DNA from: Streptomyces sp. DT2A-34
GTDB taxonomy: Bacteria; Actinomycetota; Actinomycetes; Streptomycetales; Streptomycetaceae
Assembly: GCF_030499515.1 (NCBI RefSeq)
Contig: NZ_JASTWJ010000001.1
Location: 5,436,001 to 5,500,000, forward strand
Direction: 5' to 3'
DNA length: 64,000 nt
Numbering within the stretch: position 1 is the first letter of the stretch; each line of letters begins with the position of its first letter. The notes under the pieces were generated by a model. That model had not been told where the DNA came from, ran no database searches, and saw nothing but the letters and a program-made list of their open reading frames with translations. Positions 36,272 to 43,632 of the stretch are shown here, one piece after another. The position numbers were made by a program, and so were the translations under genes.

Positions 36272-36568
36272 ATGCGCAGGTTTCAGCGCGTTGCGGTCGT
36301 AGCTGCGGCGGTTGCAGGGCTGTCCTTCGGTGCCGGTGCGGGTGCCGCCTTTGCCGGCGAGGGTGACTGGGACGGTCAGAACGTGACCGCGGTGGCTACC
36401 TCGACGGCCAACGCGGTGGCCACGTGGGGTGCTCCGGGCGACAAGGCGCACGCCGCCCCCGCGGCCGCGCCGGAGGCTGCCCCGCACGCCGCTCCGGAGG
36501 CCGCTCCCAAGACCGTCGCTCCGGAGTACGGCTACGGCGAGTACGCCGCTCCGACCGCGGCTCAGTAA
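36272..36568 (+). CDS. Small secreted Ala/Pro-rich protein without cysteine
   Basis: A 98-residue pre-protein from the ATG at 36272. The signal peptide (MRRFQRVAVVAAAVAGLSFG, to about 28) is of the same style as its neighbours. The mature part GEGDWDGQNVTAVATSTANAV is followed by an Ala/Pro/Glu low-complexity stretch (APEAAPHAAPEAAPK) and a Tyr-rich end (EYGYGEYAAP). There is no cysteine and no paralogue among its neighbours. A surface or wall-spanning peptide is possible; function is unknown. Confidence 0.65.
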   Translation: MRRFQRVAVVAAAVAGLSFGAGAGAAFAGEGDWDGQNVTAVATSTANAVATWGAPGDKAHAAPAAAPEAAPHAAPEAAPKTVAPEYGYGEYAAPTAAQ

Positions 36569-36770
36569 GGAAATGCAGAGGGATCGGTGCGCGAGTTTCA
36601 GGGCACTGCGGTTGTCGTCGTGACGGCCGCGAGGCGAGTGGCTCGGTATTGGCTCGGGAACTCGCTCCACAGTCGGCCCCATAGGCATCGCCTCGCAACG
36701 TCGCGACAGGCGCATCGAATTCCCTCGGAGCACCGTGTTCAACGGTGTGCAGGACAACACCCTTAGCAAA

Positions 36771-36818
36771 GCAGCCCGGACGCGCAGCAGAACCCCTCAG
36801 GGTGCGCGGCCGGGCTGC
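36771..36818 (+). terminator. Imperfect hairpin downstream of the Ala/Pro-rich gene
   Basis: GCAGCCCGG plus CGCGCA on the left pairs with TGCGCG plus CCGGGCTGC on the right, one mismatch, around a 16-base loop. It lies 200 bases past the stop, so it may instead belong to a longer transcript. Nothing else was seen in 36569-36910 except a small inverted repeat CACCGT/ACGGTG near 36731-36748. Confidence 0.55.
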
Positions 36819-36910
36819 AGCCAATCGTATTTCGCCCCTCTCCCAGGCTCGAGCGCGTGCCGGTCAACGGCGCAGGCGTTCGGGCCTAGATTTGCAAAGG
36901 AAGGCAGCAC

Positions 36911-37258
36911 ATGATCGGTCGACAGAGGATCGCAACCGTCTCGGGGCTGATCGGCGCTCTTGCCGTGCTCTACAGCGGTGCCGCGCCGGCGTATGCCGAT
37001 GACCCCAAGGGTGACTGCACGATCTCCGAGCAGGGCGACATCGTCTGCGTCAAGAAGAGCGAGGTCATCCGCAAGGACAAGCGTGGCAAGTATGTCGTCA
37101 AGCAGAAGCAGGACTGCGAGACGATCGAGCGGCCGCGCCTCGTGTATCCCGAGGGGAACCTGTTGAACGGCGGGGACGTGAGGTCCGGGCCGGTTGTGGA
37201 GTGCTCCAACAAGACGAAGCTGCCCAAGGGGTACAAGCTGCCCAAGATCAAGTTCTGA
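36911..37258 (+). CDS. Small secreted protein, family B (four-cysteine), member 2
   Basis: A 115-residue pre-protein: ATG at 36911 behind AAAGGAAGG, signal peptide to about 29 (GAAPAYA). Four cysteines (36, 46, 69, 98) match the spacing of the gene at 35562-35930. The CxxxxxGDIVC loop and LLNGGDVRSGPVVEC region are conserved between the two. The middle and C-terminus are much more basic here (RKDKRGKYVVKQKQ; KLPKGYKLPKIKF), so the pair has diverged in charge. No named family is recognised. Confidence 0.75.
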   Translation: MIGRQRIATVSGLIGALAVLYSGAAPAYADDPKGDCTISEQGDIVCVKKSEVIRKDKRGKYVVKQKQDCETIERPRLVYPEGNLLNGGDVRSGPVVECSNKTKLPKGYKLPKIKF

Positions 37259-37272
37259 GGGGCGACAAGGCG

Positions 37273-37305
37273 AATGCCGGACCGGGATTCTCCCGGCCCG
37301 GCATT
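37273..37305 (+). terminator. Terminator after family B gene 2
   Basis: AATGCCGG plus CCGGGA pairs with TCCCGG plus CCGGCATT around TTC with single unpaired A and C bases, 15 bases after the stop. Confidence 0.8.
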
Positions 37306-37338
37306 TCGGCTTTCCGTGGCGGCGGTCTGCCGACAAAA

Positions 37339-37375
37339 GCCCGGTGCCCCGGCCTGTGTGGCCGGGGCACCGGGC
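37339..37375 (-). terminator. Terminator of family C gene 1
   Basis: GCCCGGTGCCCCGGCC pairs perfectly over 16 bp with its complement across TGTGT. It lies 18 bases past the stop of the leftward gene at 37393-37698. Confidence 0.9.
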
Positions 37376-37392
37376 GAAGGATTTGGCTTACG

Positions 37393-37698
37393 TCACTTGC
37401 CGACGGCGTTGCTGCAGCCCATCGACGAGCCCAGGGAGGTCTCCTGCGCGCCCGGGTTGCCCTCGCCGTTCAGCAGGTTGCCGCCCAGGCCGTTGGCGAT
37501 GCCGACCTGGCCGAGGATGTCGACGTTGGCGTCGTGCGACTTGCAGGTGGTGCTCTGCAGGATGCTGAAGTTCGAGCCGCTCTTGCCGTTGCTCTTCGAG
37601 CCCCAGCCGCCCTGGTCGGCGTGTGCGGCGCCGGCGGTCAGGAGCCCGACGCTCCCGAGGGCGGCGACCAGGACGGCAGCCTTGCGAAGCTTGTGCAT
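37393..37698 (-). CDS. Small secreted protein, family C (CKSHD..GCN), member 1
   Basis: A 101-residue pre-protein: signal peptide MHKLRKAAVLVAALGSVGLL to AHA (about 27), a Gly/Ser/Lys linker, then a ~50-residue domain. The domain is bounded by two cysteines, Cys52 (TTCKSHD) and Cys95 (SSMGCSN). Between them, VDILGQVGIANGLGGNLLNG has a Gly/Asn/Leu pattern that may form amphipathic beta or helix. Three members in this cluster all keep exactly 43 residues between the cysteines. The upstream region is nearly the same as that of member 2. No named family is recognised; it is not a chaplin or rodlin. Confidence 0.75.
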   Translation of the reverse strand: MHKLRKAAVLVAALGSVGLLTAGAAHADQGGWGSKSNGKSGSNFSILQSTTCKSHDANVDILGQVGIANGLGGNLLNGEGNPGAQETSLGSSMGCSNAVGK

Positions 37699-37877
37699 GT
37701 CATCTCCGGTGGAGTGGAGTGGGTGCGATCTATTTCAGATCGACTTCGTACAGTTACGGAGGCTAATAGGAAGTAATCCAAAGCAATCGGGCGGCACGCC
37801 GAATTCTGGAAAGTCTCACCGCCTTGGCCGATGGCCGGGAAATGCTGGTGGTGCGTTGAATATCGACACAAAAAGGG

Positions 37878-37915
37878 GGTCCCGGTACCGTGCCATGAGG
37901 CTCGGTACCGGGACC
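37878..37915 (-). terminator. Terminator of family C gene 2
   Basis: GGTCCCGGTACCG pairs perfectly over 13 bp with CGGTACCGGGACC across 12 bases, 41 bases beyond the stop of the gene at 37956-38249. Confidence 0.85.
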
Positions 37916-37955
37916 TGTTTCCCGTCATCGGCCGCCTGTGCGACCCGTCAGGCTC

Positions 37956-38249
37956 TTAGAAGGCGCTGTTGTTGCAGCCCATGGTCGAGCCCAGGTGGGT
38001 GTCCTGCCCGCCGGCGTTGCCCTCGCCGTTGAGGGCGTTGCCCAGCAGGCCGTTGAGGATGCCGACCTGGCCGAGGACGTCGAGGTTCAGGTCGTGCGAC
38101 TTGCAGGAGGAGCTCTGCAGGACGCTGAACTTGTCCCCGCCCTTGCCGCCGTGCCCGTCGTTGCCGTGCGCGGTGGCAGTGCCGGCGCCCAGAAGTCCGA
38201 CGCTGCCGAGGGCGACGACCAGGACGGCAGCCTTGCGAAGCTTGTGCAT
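37956..38249 (-). CDS. Small secreted protein, family C (CKSHD..GCN), member 2
   Basis: A 97-residue pre-protein from the ATG at 38249. The first 20 residues differ from member 1 at a single position in the signal peptide, so the genes are recent tandem duplicates. The linker is His/Gly/Lys-rich (HGNDGHGGKGGDK), which might bind metal. Then come Cys49 (SSCKSHD), LDVLGQVGILNGLLGNALNG and Cys92 (TMGCNN). Promoter-proximal sequence (GGTGGAGTG, GATCGACTTCGTAC) is conserved with member 1, suggesting common control. Confidence 0.75.
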   Translation of the reverse strand: MHKLRKAAVLVVALGSVGLLGAGTATAHGNDGHGGKGGDKFSVLQSSSCKSHDLNLDVLGQVGILNGLLGNALNGEGNAGGQDTHLGSTMGCNNSAF

Positions 38250-38387
38250 GTCATCTCCGGTGGAGTGAGGTGGGTGCGATCCGTGAAAGATCGACTTCGT
38301 ACTGTTATGAGAGTTAATACGAAGTATCCGTAAATGTCCCGACGACGCGCCGGGATTGCGTGTTCTCATGACGGAAGCACCCAAAAG

Positions 38388-38418
38388 CCGCATCGCGCGC
38401 GAGTCGTGCGCGATGCGG
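38388..38418 (-). terminator. Terminator of the family A two-domain gene
   Basis: CCGCATCGCGC pairs perfectly over 11 bp with GCGCGATGCGG across nine bases, about 130 bases past the stop at 38550. The rest of 38250-38549 holds the family C member 2 promoter and no gene. Confidence 0.65.
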
Positions 38419-38549
38419 GCAGGCCTCGCACTGCCCTGTTGATCGGCTGCCGTGTTGTCTGCTCAGGCGGACGGCCGGACTCGCTGCCCCCGGGGCAACG
38501 GTGCGTCCGGCGCGGCCCGCTGAACCTTCGTCGGATCCGCTCGCACGCG

Positions 38550-39032
38550 CTAGCTGACGGAGCGGGCGCTGGAGACGGCGTTCGCCTGGCTGTTGGCCTG
38601 GCGGCAGTCGATGCCACGGTTCTCGGCGGCGGCGAGTACGGCGACCGGGACGGCGGCGTTGAGCAGGGACTGCGGGCTGCACTCCTGGTACGGGCGGAAG
38701 AGGTTGGAGTTGTGCAGCGGGGCTTCCTGCGAGGCCGGCTGAGGGGAGATCTGCGGGTTGAGCTGCGGGCTCAGCTGGGGGTTGAGCTGCGGGCTGACCT
38801 CGGCACCCCGCTGGGGGGCCGGCGCCTGCCGGTACTGGGCCGGTGCGTTGGAAGTCTGGACGCTGGTCTGCGAGCGGGTCCACGTGTCGGCCCGGGCGTC
38901 CTGCCGCGGCGCGGGAGCCGGAGCGGCACCGCCGTACCCGGCGGGAGCGTCGGCGACGCTGGGGCCGACGCCGATGGCTGACAGACCACTGGCTGCTGCG
39001 ACGACGAGCGCGACCTGGTGAAGCTTGCGCAT
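38550..39032 (-). CDS. Secreted protein, family A, with PQxNP repeats and YQECSP domain
   Basis: A 160-residue pre-protein from the ATG at 39032; signal peptide MRKLHQVALVVAAASGLSAI to about 28. The mature part has a Pro/Ala/Gln region, then PQLNPQLSPQLNPQISPQ, then the family A domain LFRPYQECSPQ. Its second cysteine is 25 residues on (GIDCRQANSQANA). It thus links the minimal protein at 34921 to the Pro-rich protein at 39503, which shares the PQxNP repeat. It is divergent from the latter. Function is unknown. Confidence 0.75.
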   Translation of the reverse strand: MRKLHQVALVVAAASGLSAIGVGPSVADAPAGYGGAAPAPAPRQDARADTWTRSQTSVQTSNAPAQYRQAPAPQRGAEVSPQLNPQLSPQLNPQISPQPASQEAPLHNSNLFRPYQECSPQSLLNAAVPVAVLAAAENRGIDCRQANSQANAVSSARSVS

Positions 39033-39502
39033 GGAACCTCGGCCCTTCATTGACCTGTGCATGGAACGTATGGAAATGCGATGAGTCGGTGCAGCTTTAG
39101 CTTTTCTGCGCCCTACGGCTGCGATGGGCCATCGCTCTGGCCCTGTGCGGAACGAGATAAGTGCGGGTCCGGTCACGTGAGCCGGGGTGCGGTCACCCAT
39201 TCGCTTTCGTTGACGGGGTGACAGGTCCGTAGAGCCGGTTATCCGACCGATGGCAATGGAGTGACGGGTTTTTGCATCCCGTGTCCTGGCCGGACAAATG
39301 TCGTTGCCAGCTGAGAGAGGGCAGCGATCAGGAATCAGAGAGAGGGCGACGGGATCTGCTGCCGGCTCCGGCGTGAAGTCCACATGACAGCTCAGGCATT
39401 ACCCCTGTAAGGGCGCAGTACGAATATCAGACTGAGCGCACGCAAGATTGCACTGAAATACAACGGATTTCCCTGCACAGGTAATGAAGGGCCGAGGGTT
39501 CC
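39033..39502. other. 470-bp divergent promoter region in the secreted-protein cluster
   Basis: No gene was found. Both flanking genes start after nearly the same leader (AATGAAGGGCCGAGG), so the region carries a mirrored promoter-proximal sequence at its two ends. The middle is comparatively AT-rich (around 39230-39300 and 39410-39475) and probably holds the two promoters; no factor-specific motif was recognised. Confidence 0.5.
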
Positions 39503-40342
39503 ATGCGCAAGCTTCACAAGGCCGCGCTCGTTGTAGCGGCGGCCGGCGGTCTGACCGCCATCGGCGCCGGCGTCAGCGAGGCCGCCGACTACTATCCCGC
39601 CGGGTACAACGGTGCCCCGGCGCCCGCTCCCGGGTACCCGCCTCAGTACGCCCCAGCGCCCGCCCCCTATTACGCGCCGCCCCAGTACGCGGCCCCGGCG
39701 CCCGCTCCGCAGTACGCGCCGCCCCAGTACGCCCCGGCGCCCGCTCCCCAGTACGCGCCGCCCCAGTACGCGGCCCCCGCCCCTCAGTACCAGCCGCCTC
39801 AGCAGGCCGTCGCCGAGGCCCGTTCAACCGGCACCGCCCAGGCCACGGGGCCGCAGCACCACTCGCAGCCCGCGCCTCACTACCAGCCCCCGGCGCCTGC
39901 CCCCGCCCCCGCCCCCGCCCCCGCCCCCGCCCCTGCCCCCGCTCCGGCCCCGGCGCCCGCTCCGGCGCCCGCCCCGCAGCACCAGGCCGGCTACGCCTCC
40001 GCCTCGGCCGCTTCGGGTGGCGCCGCGGAAGCCTCCAGCCAGCCGCGCGCCCAGGCCGCCCCGCAGCAGTCGCCGGTGTCGCAGGTCGTACCGCAGGTCA
40101 CCCCGCAGACGGCGCCCCAGGTCATGCCGCAGGTCGCTCCGCAGGTCAACGCGCCTCAGGTCTTCAACCCGGAGCCCCCGCCGCGTGTCGCGCCGCAGGT
40201 GAACCCGCAGGTCAACCCCCAGGTGAACCCGCTCATCAACCCGCTGCTCTCGCCGGCGAGCGCGCCGCAGGTTCCCGGGCTCGGCCTCGGACAGGTCGCG
40301 GCGCCTCCCGTGGGCCAGTTGGGGCTGCCCCGCCTCGGCTGA
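39503..40342 (+). CDS. Secreted proline/alanine/tyrosine-rich repeat protein
   Basis: A 279-residue pre-protein with the family A signal peptide (MRKLHKAALVVAAAGGLTAI to about 28). The mature chain is repetitive: PQYAPAPAPQYAPPQYA repeats (about 45-100), an uninterrupted PAPAPA run (about 128-158), then PQVxPQV/PQVNPQVNPQVNP repeats. It ends PVGQLGLPRLG. No cysteine is present. The composition suggests an extended wall-spanning or surface polymer-like protein. The shared leader, signal peptide and PQVNP units tie it to the gene at 38550-39032. No known family. Confidence 0.75.
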   Translation: MRKLHKAALVVAAAGGLTAIGAGVSEAADYYPAGYNGAPAPAPGYPPQYAPAPAPYYAPPQYAAPAPAPQYAPPQYAPAPAPQYAPPQYAAPAPQYQPPQQAVAEARSTGTAQATGPQHHSQPAPHYQPPAPAPAPAPAPAPAPAPAPAPAPAPAPAPQHQAGYASASAASGGAAEASSQPRAQAAPQQSPVSQVVPQVTPQTAPQVMPQVAPQVNAPQVFNPEPPPRVAPQVNPQVNPQVNPLINPLLSPASAPQVPGLGLGQVAAPPVGQLGLPRLG

Positions 40343-40416
40343 GGGCTCTTCCGCAAGTGTCCATCCTCCCAACTTGATCTGCTGCACAGCACATCTGCTC
40401 GACCAACGGAGAAGAA

Positions 40417-40695
40417 ATGCACAAGCTTCAGAAGGTCGCCTTCCTGGGCGCCGTCCTCGGCAGTGTCGGTTCCCTCGGCGTGGGCACCGCCTTCGCCCAC
40501 GGTGAGGCGGGCGCCCACGACCTCGACATCACGCAGGGCATCGAGTGCCGCTCGCACGACATGAACATCGACGTCCTCGGCAGCCTCGGCGTCCTCAACG
40601 GCGCGGTGGCCAACGCGCTCAACGGCGAAGGCTCGCCGGGTGCGCAGCCCAGCCACCTCGGTTCGGACATGGGCTGCAACAGCGCGGTCAAGTAG
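40417..40695 (+). CDS. Small secreted protein, family C (CRSHD..GCN), member 3
   Basis: A 92-residue pre-protein: signal peptide MHKLQKVAFLGAVLGSVGSL to AHG (about 28), a short linker, Cys44 (IECRSHD) and Cys87 (DMGCNSA), again exactly 43 residues apart. NIDVLGSLGVLNGAVANALNGEG matches the other members but is split here across its conserved core. The start ATG at 40417 follows GGAGAAG. It lies 74 bases after the Pro-rich gene on the same strand, possibly co-transcribed with it, and ends before a strong terminator. Confidence 0.75.
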   Translation: MHKLQKVAFLGAVLGSVGSLGVGTAFAHGEAGAHDLDITQGIECRSHDMNIDVLGSLGVLNGAVANALNGEGSPGAQPSHLGSDMGCNSAVK

Positions 40696-40712
40696 TCCGT
40701 GTGAAGCGTTAG

Positions 40713-40749
40713 GTCCGACGCCCGCTCCACCACGGGGCGGGCGTCGGAC
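40713..40749 (+). terminator. Terminator between secreted-protein cluster and acyltransferase operon
   Basis: GTCCGACGCCCGC pairs perfectly over 13 bp with GCGGGCGTCGGAC across 11 bases, 17 bases after the last secreted-protein gene. It separates that cluster transcriptionally from the downstream operon. Confidence 0.9.
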
Positions 40750-40807
40750 TGTCGGGTCGGAGCTCGTCGGCGGCGGACAGCAAAGGAAGAGGATGGCGAC
40801 GTATGGC

Positions 40808-42067
40808 ATGAGACTGTCCTGTGCCGAGGAGATGCTGCTGCTCAACGGGTGTCCGGGAGTCATCGGACTGGCGGCGGTCTTCTCCGGTGAGCAGCCCGAT
40901 GTGGACCGGGTGCGGGCGCGCGTCGTCGAGCGGTGGACGGGCCTGGAGCGGATGAACCGCGTGCTCGACCCTTCACCGGGCATGGGCGGGACGGCACGGC
41001 CGGGGCGTGTGCGGTGGGTCGTGCCGGGGCCGTTCGATCCGGCCGTGCATGTCACCGTGGCCCGTCACAAGTTGGACGACCTGTGGGCGCAGAGCGTGGA
41101 CCGGCCGCTCGTCGGCGGTGTGCCGCCGTGGCGGCTCTTCGTGGTCCCGGACGCGGCGCACGGCGGTGACTTCGCGCTGGCGCTCGTGGCCCAGCATGTG
41201 CTGCTGGACGGGCGCTCCCTGGCGACGCTGATGCGCTTGTTGACGGACAGCCCCGTGGAAGCGAGGGAGTCGGGCCGGTCGGCGCCGCTGTCGCGTACCG
41301 GGCCGCGGGCGGCGGGCAGGGAGCTCAGGGCGATGGCGGCCGCCGGACAGGCCCTTCCGATGCGGCCGTCCGAGCGGACGTATCCCTCGGTCGCGGTGAG
41401 CGAACTGCCCGCGCACACGGTCCGATCCGCGCGCCGGCAGCCGGCCGACGGCCGGGGCGCGACGTTGAACGAGCTGCTCGTGGGCGCGGTGGCCGGGGCG
41501 CTGCGGGCCCAGTACGGGTCGGTGCGGCGGTGGCGGCAGCGGGACGAGCCCGTGTACACGGCCGTACCGTGTGACCTGCGCACCCGGGCGAATCCGAGGG
41601 AACTCGGGAACACGCTCACGGTCGTTCGGGTTCCGTTGCCCGTCGACGTGGACGGTGCCGTGGCGCGGCTGCGGGCGTGTCAGGCCGCGATGGCCACCGT
41701 CCCGGAGCGGGCCGCGGCGCACGCCACCGTGCTGTTCCCCGCGGCGGAAGCGGTACGCCGGACGGGCCCCTGGGTGACCAGGCTGCTGACCGACCGCGGC
41801 CGCCACTCCTGCTTCGCGGCGACCGCGACCACGGCCATGAAGTGGCCCGGCGGATCGAGCACCTTCCAGGGCCGGCAGCTGGTGCGCACGGTCGGGCTGC
41901 CGCCCCTGCAGCACCCGGGCACGGTCAGCTTCGCCCTGGCGCAGGCGGGGGAGGCGTTCACGCTCACCGCGGTGTGCAACCTGCGCCCGAACGACGCGGG
42001 ACGGCTCGCCGACGCGGTCGTCACGGAGTTCGAGACATGGGCCCGCACGGCGACGCCGTCGGTGTGA
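40808..42067 (+). CDS. WS/DGAT-like acyltransferase (condensation superfamily), operon gene 1
   Basis: A 419-residue protein taken from the ATG at 40808 because MRLSCAEE aligns with the start of its paralogue (MRLTAIEE, 43633); ATG at 40793 is an alternative. It has the wax ester synthase/DGAT-type fold of the CoA-dependent acyltransferase superfamily. The active-site motif reads QHVLLDG (129-135) instead of HHxxxDG: the second His and the Asp are kept and the first His is Gln. Also seen are TLNELLVGAVAGALR and the DLRTRANPRELGNTLT (WS/DGAT GN) region. It would move an acyl chain from CoA or ACP to an alcohol or amine; the substrate is unknown. Confidence 0.8.
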   Translation: MRLSCAEEMLLLNGCPGVIGLAAVFSGEQPDVDRVRARVVERWTGLERMNRVLDPSPGMGGTARPGRVRWVVPGPFDPAVHVTVARHKLDDLWAQSVDRPLVGGVPPWRLFVVPDAAHGGDFALALVAQHVLLDGRSLATLMRLLTDSPVEARESGRSAPLSRTGPRAAGRELRAMAAAGQALPMRPSERTYPSVAVSELPAHTVRSARRQPADGRGATLNELLVGAVAGALRAQYGSVRRWRQRDEPVYTAVPCDLRTRANPRELGNTLTVVRVPLPVDVDGAVARLRACQAAMATVPERAAAHATVLFPAAEAVRRTGPWVTRLLTDRGRHSCFAATATTAMKWPGGSSTFQGRQLVRTVGLPPLQHPGTVSFALAQAGEAFTLTAVCNLRPNDAGRLADAVVTEFETWARTATPSV

Positions 42068-42104
42068 GTCGGCCCTGACGGCACCAGGAGATGGAGGCAG
42101 TTGC

Positions 42105-42380
42105 ATGGATGTGGAACACGGCGACGTATGGGAAGCGCTGCGCCCGCTGTGCGCGCGGGTGATGTCGGTGCCACCGGAGGCGGTCGTGCCGCAGGCCCGG
42201 CTGGTGGCCGATCTGGGAGCCGACAGCCTGGACATCACCGAACTGGAAGTGGCGTCGGAGGAGTTGTTCGGCGTGTCCCTGAAAGGGACCGACAAGGCCG
42301 GAGTGTCCACCGTGGGTGATGTGGCCGACCTCATCGTGAGGCTGCGCACCCATGCCGCCCGCAGCCCCCTCGCCCGATGA
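42105..42380 (+). CDS. Acyl carrier protein
   Basis: A 91-residue ACP with the phosphopantetheine attachment site GADSLDITELE (Ser41). It starts at the ATG at 42105 behind AGGAGATGGAGG and its stop overlaps the ketosynthase ATG by four bases (ATGA). In this position it is a dedicated carrier for the surrounding ketosynthase and acyltransferases, not the housekeeping fatty-acid ACP, whose genes lie with fabD/fabH/fabF. Confidence 0.92.
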   Translation: MDVEHGDVWEALRPLCARVMSVPPEAVVPQARLVADLGADSLDITELEVASEELFGVSLKGTDKAGVSTVGDVADLIVRLRTHAARSPLAR

Positions 42381-43585
42381 CCGGCCGACCCGCTGTCGCC
42401 GTCACCGGCCTGGGAGTGCGGTGCGCCGCCGGTGCGAGTCCGGCAGCGCTGTGGGAGAGCCTGGCGGAGTGCCGTTCGGCGACGTCGCTGCATGTGTTCG
42501 ACGACGAGGGCGCCGTCGTGTACCCGGCGTGTGCGATGCCCGACTTCGACCCGAGCGGCTATCTGTCGCCCAAGGAGGTGCGGCGGGCGGACCGTTCGGT
42601 GCAGCTGGCCGTGTGCGCGGCCGCGGACGCCGTGGAGGACGCCGGAGGACTGCACGTCGGTCCCGGCCGGCGGGCGGTGGTCACCGGCACCGGCTACGGC
42701 GGTGTGATCAGTCAGGAGAACGGCATCGGGCATCCCGATGTGCTGTACGCGCCTCGGCTGATGCACAACGCGGGGGCGTACTGGATCAGTGCCCGGCTCG
42801 GGATCACCGGTCCGAGTCTGACGGTGTCCACCGCGTGTGCCTCCGGGACGCATGCGGTGGGTGAGGCGATGCAGATGATCCGGGCGGGGTGTGCGGACGT
42901 GGTGGTGGCGGGAGGCCATGACAGTCCCCTGACGCCCACGACCGCGCTGGCCTTCGGGCGGGCCGGTGCGATGGTCACCGAGTGCGAGGACCCCGCTGCC
43001 GCGTCACGGCCGTTCGACGCCGGGCGGCGGGGGTTCGTCCTCGCCGAAGGGGCGGCGTTCCTGGTGCTGGAACGGCTGGACCTCGCCCGCGCGCGGGGCG
43101 CCCGGATCTACGCCACCCTGACCGGATACGGCCGTACCTCCGACGCCCACCACCTCACGGCACCGCATCCCGACGGTCTCGGTGCCCGGGCGTGCATGGA
43201 GCAGGCGCTCGCCGACGCCGGCACGACCGCCGAGGCCGTCACCCATGTCAACGCGCACGGCACCGGCACCGAGCTGAACGACCTCGCGGAAGCGCAGGCG
43301 ATCACCGCCGTGTTCGGGCCCCGTGCGGTGCCGGTCACCGCCCCCAAGGCCGTGACCGGGCACGGGTTGGGGCTGGCGGGGGCGCTGGAAGCCGTGATCA
43401 CGGCGTGGTCCGTGCATGAGGGACTCGCGCCTCCGACGGCTCATCTCACGCGGCTGGACCCACGATGCGAACTCGATGTGGTCACCGCCGAGCCGCGCAA
43501 GATCCCGGACGGGCCGGTGATCAGCAACAGCTTCGCCTTCGGCGGCCACAACGCCTGTGTCGTGTTCGATTCACCCCACGCCTGA
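42377..43585 (+). CDS. Beta-ketoacyl-ACP synthase (KAS II type)
   Basis: A 402-residue condensing enzyme with an intact triad: Cys154 (STACASGTHA), His294 (NAHGTGTELND) and His329 (VTGHGLGLAG), with Lys324 nearby. The C-terminal SNSFAFGGHNACVVF is typical of FabF-type synthases and of polyketide KS-alpha. No chain-length-factor partner is present. It is translationally coupled to the ACP and followed by a second acyltransferase. It could extend an acyl starter by one or more malonyl units in a small dedicated pathway. Confidence 0.92.
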   Translation: MTGRPAVAVTGLGVRCAAGASPAALWESLAECRSATSLHVFDDEGAVVYPACAMPDFDPSGYLSPKEVRRADRSVQLAVCAAADAVEDAGGLHVGPGRRAVVTGTGYGGVISQENGIGHPDVLYAPRLMHNAGAYWISARLGITGPSLTVSTACASGTHAVGEAMQMIRAGCADVVVAGGHDSPLTPTTALAFGRAGAMVTECEDPAAASRPFDAGRRGFVLAEGAAFLVLERLDLARARGARIYATLTGYGRTSDAHHLTAPHPDGLGARACMEQALADAGTTAEAVTHVNAHGTGTELNDLAEAQAITAVFGPRAVPVTAPKAVTGHGLGLAGALEAVITAWSVHEGLAPPTAHLTRLDPRCELDVVTAEPRKIPDGPVISNSFAFGGHNACVVFDSPHA

Positions 43586-43632
43586 TCACGGGAGGCGGGT
43601 ACGCAGGGGGCTTGGGAACGAGAGGCTGGGAC

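Noticed and set aside
34921..40695. Chaplin or rodlin genes
   Set aside because: The small secreted proteins lack the chaplin signature (two Cys in a VCGN...NPxFGNxC frame) and the rodlin repeat, despite similar size and export.
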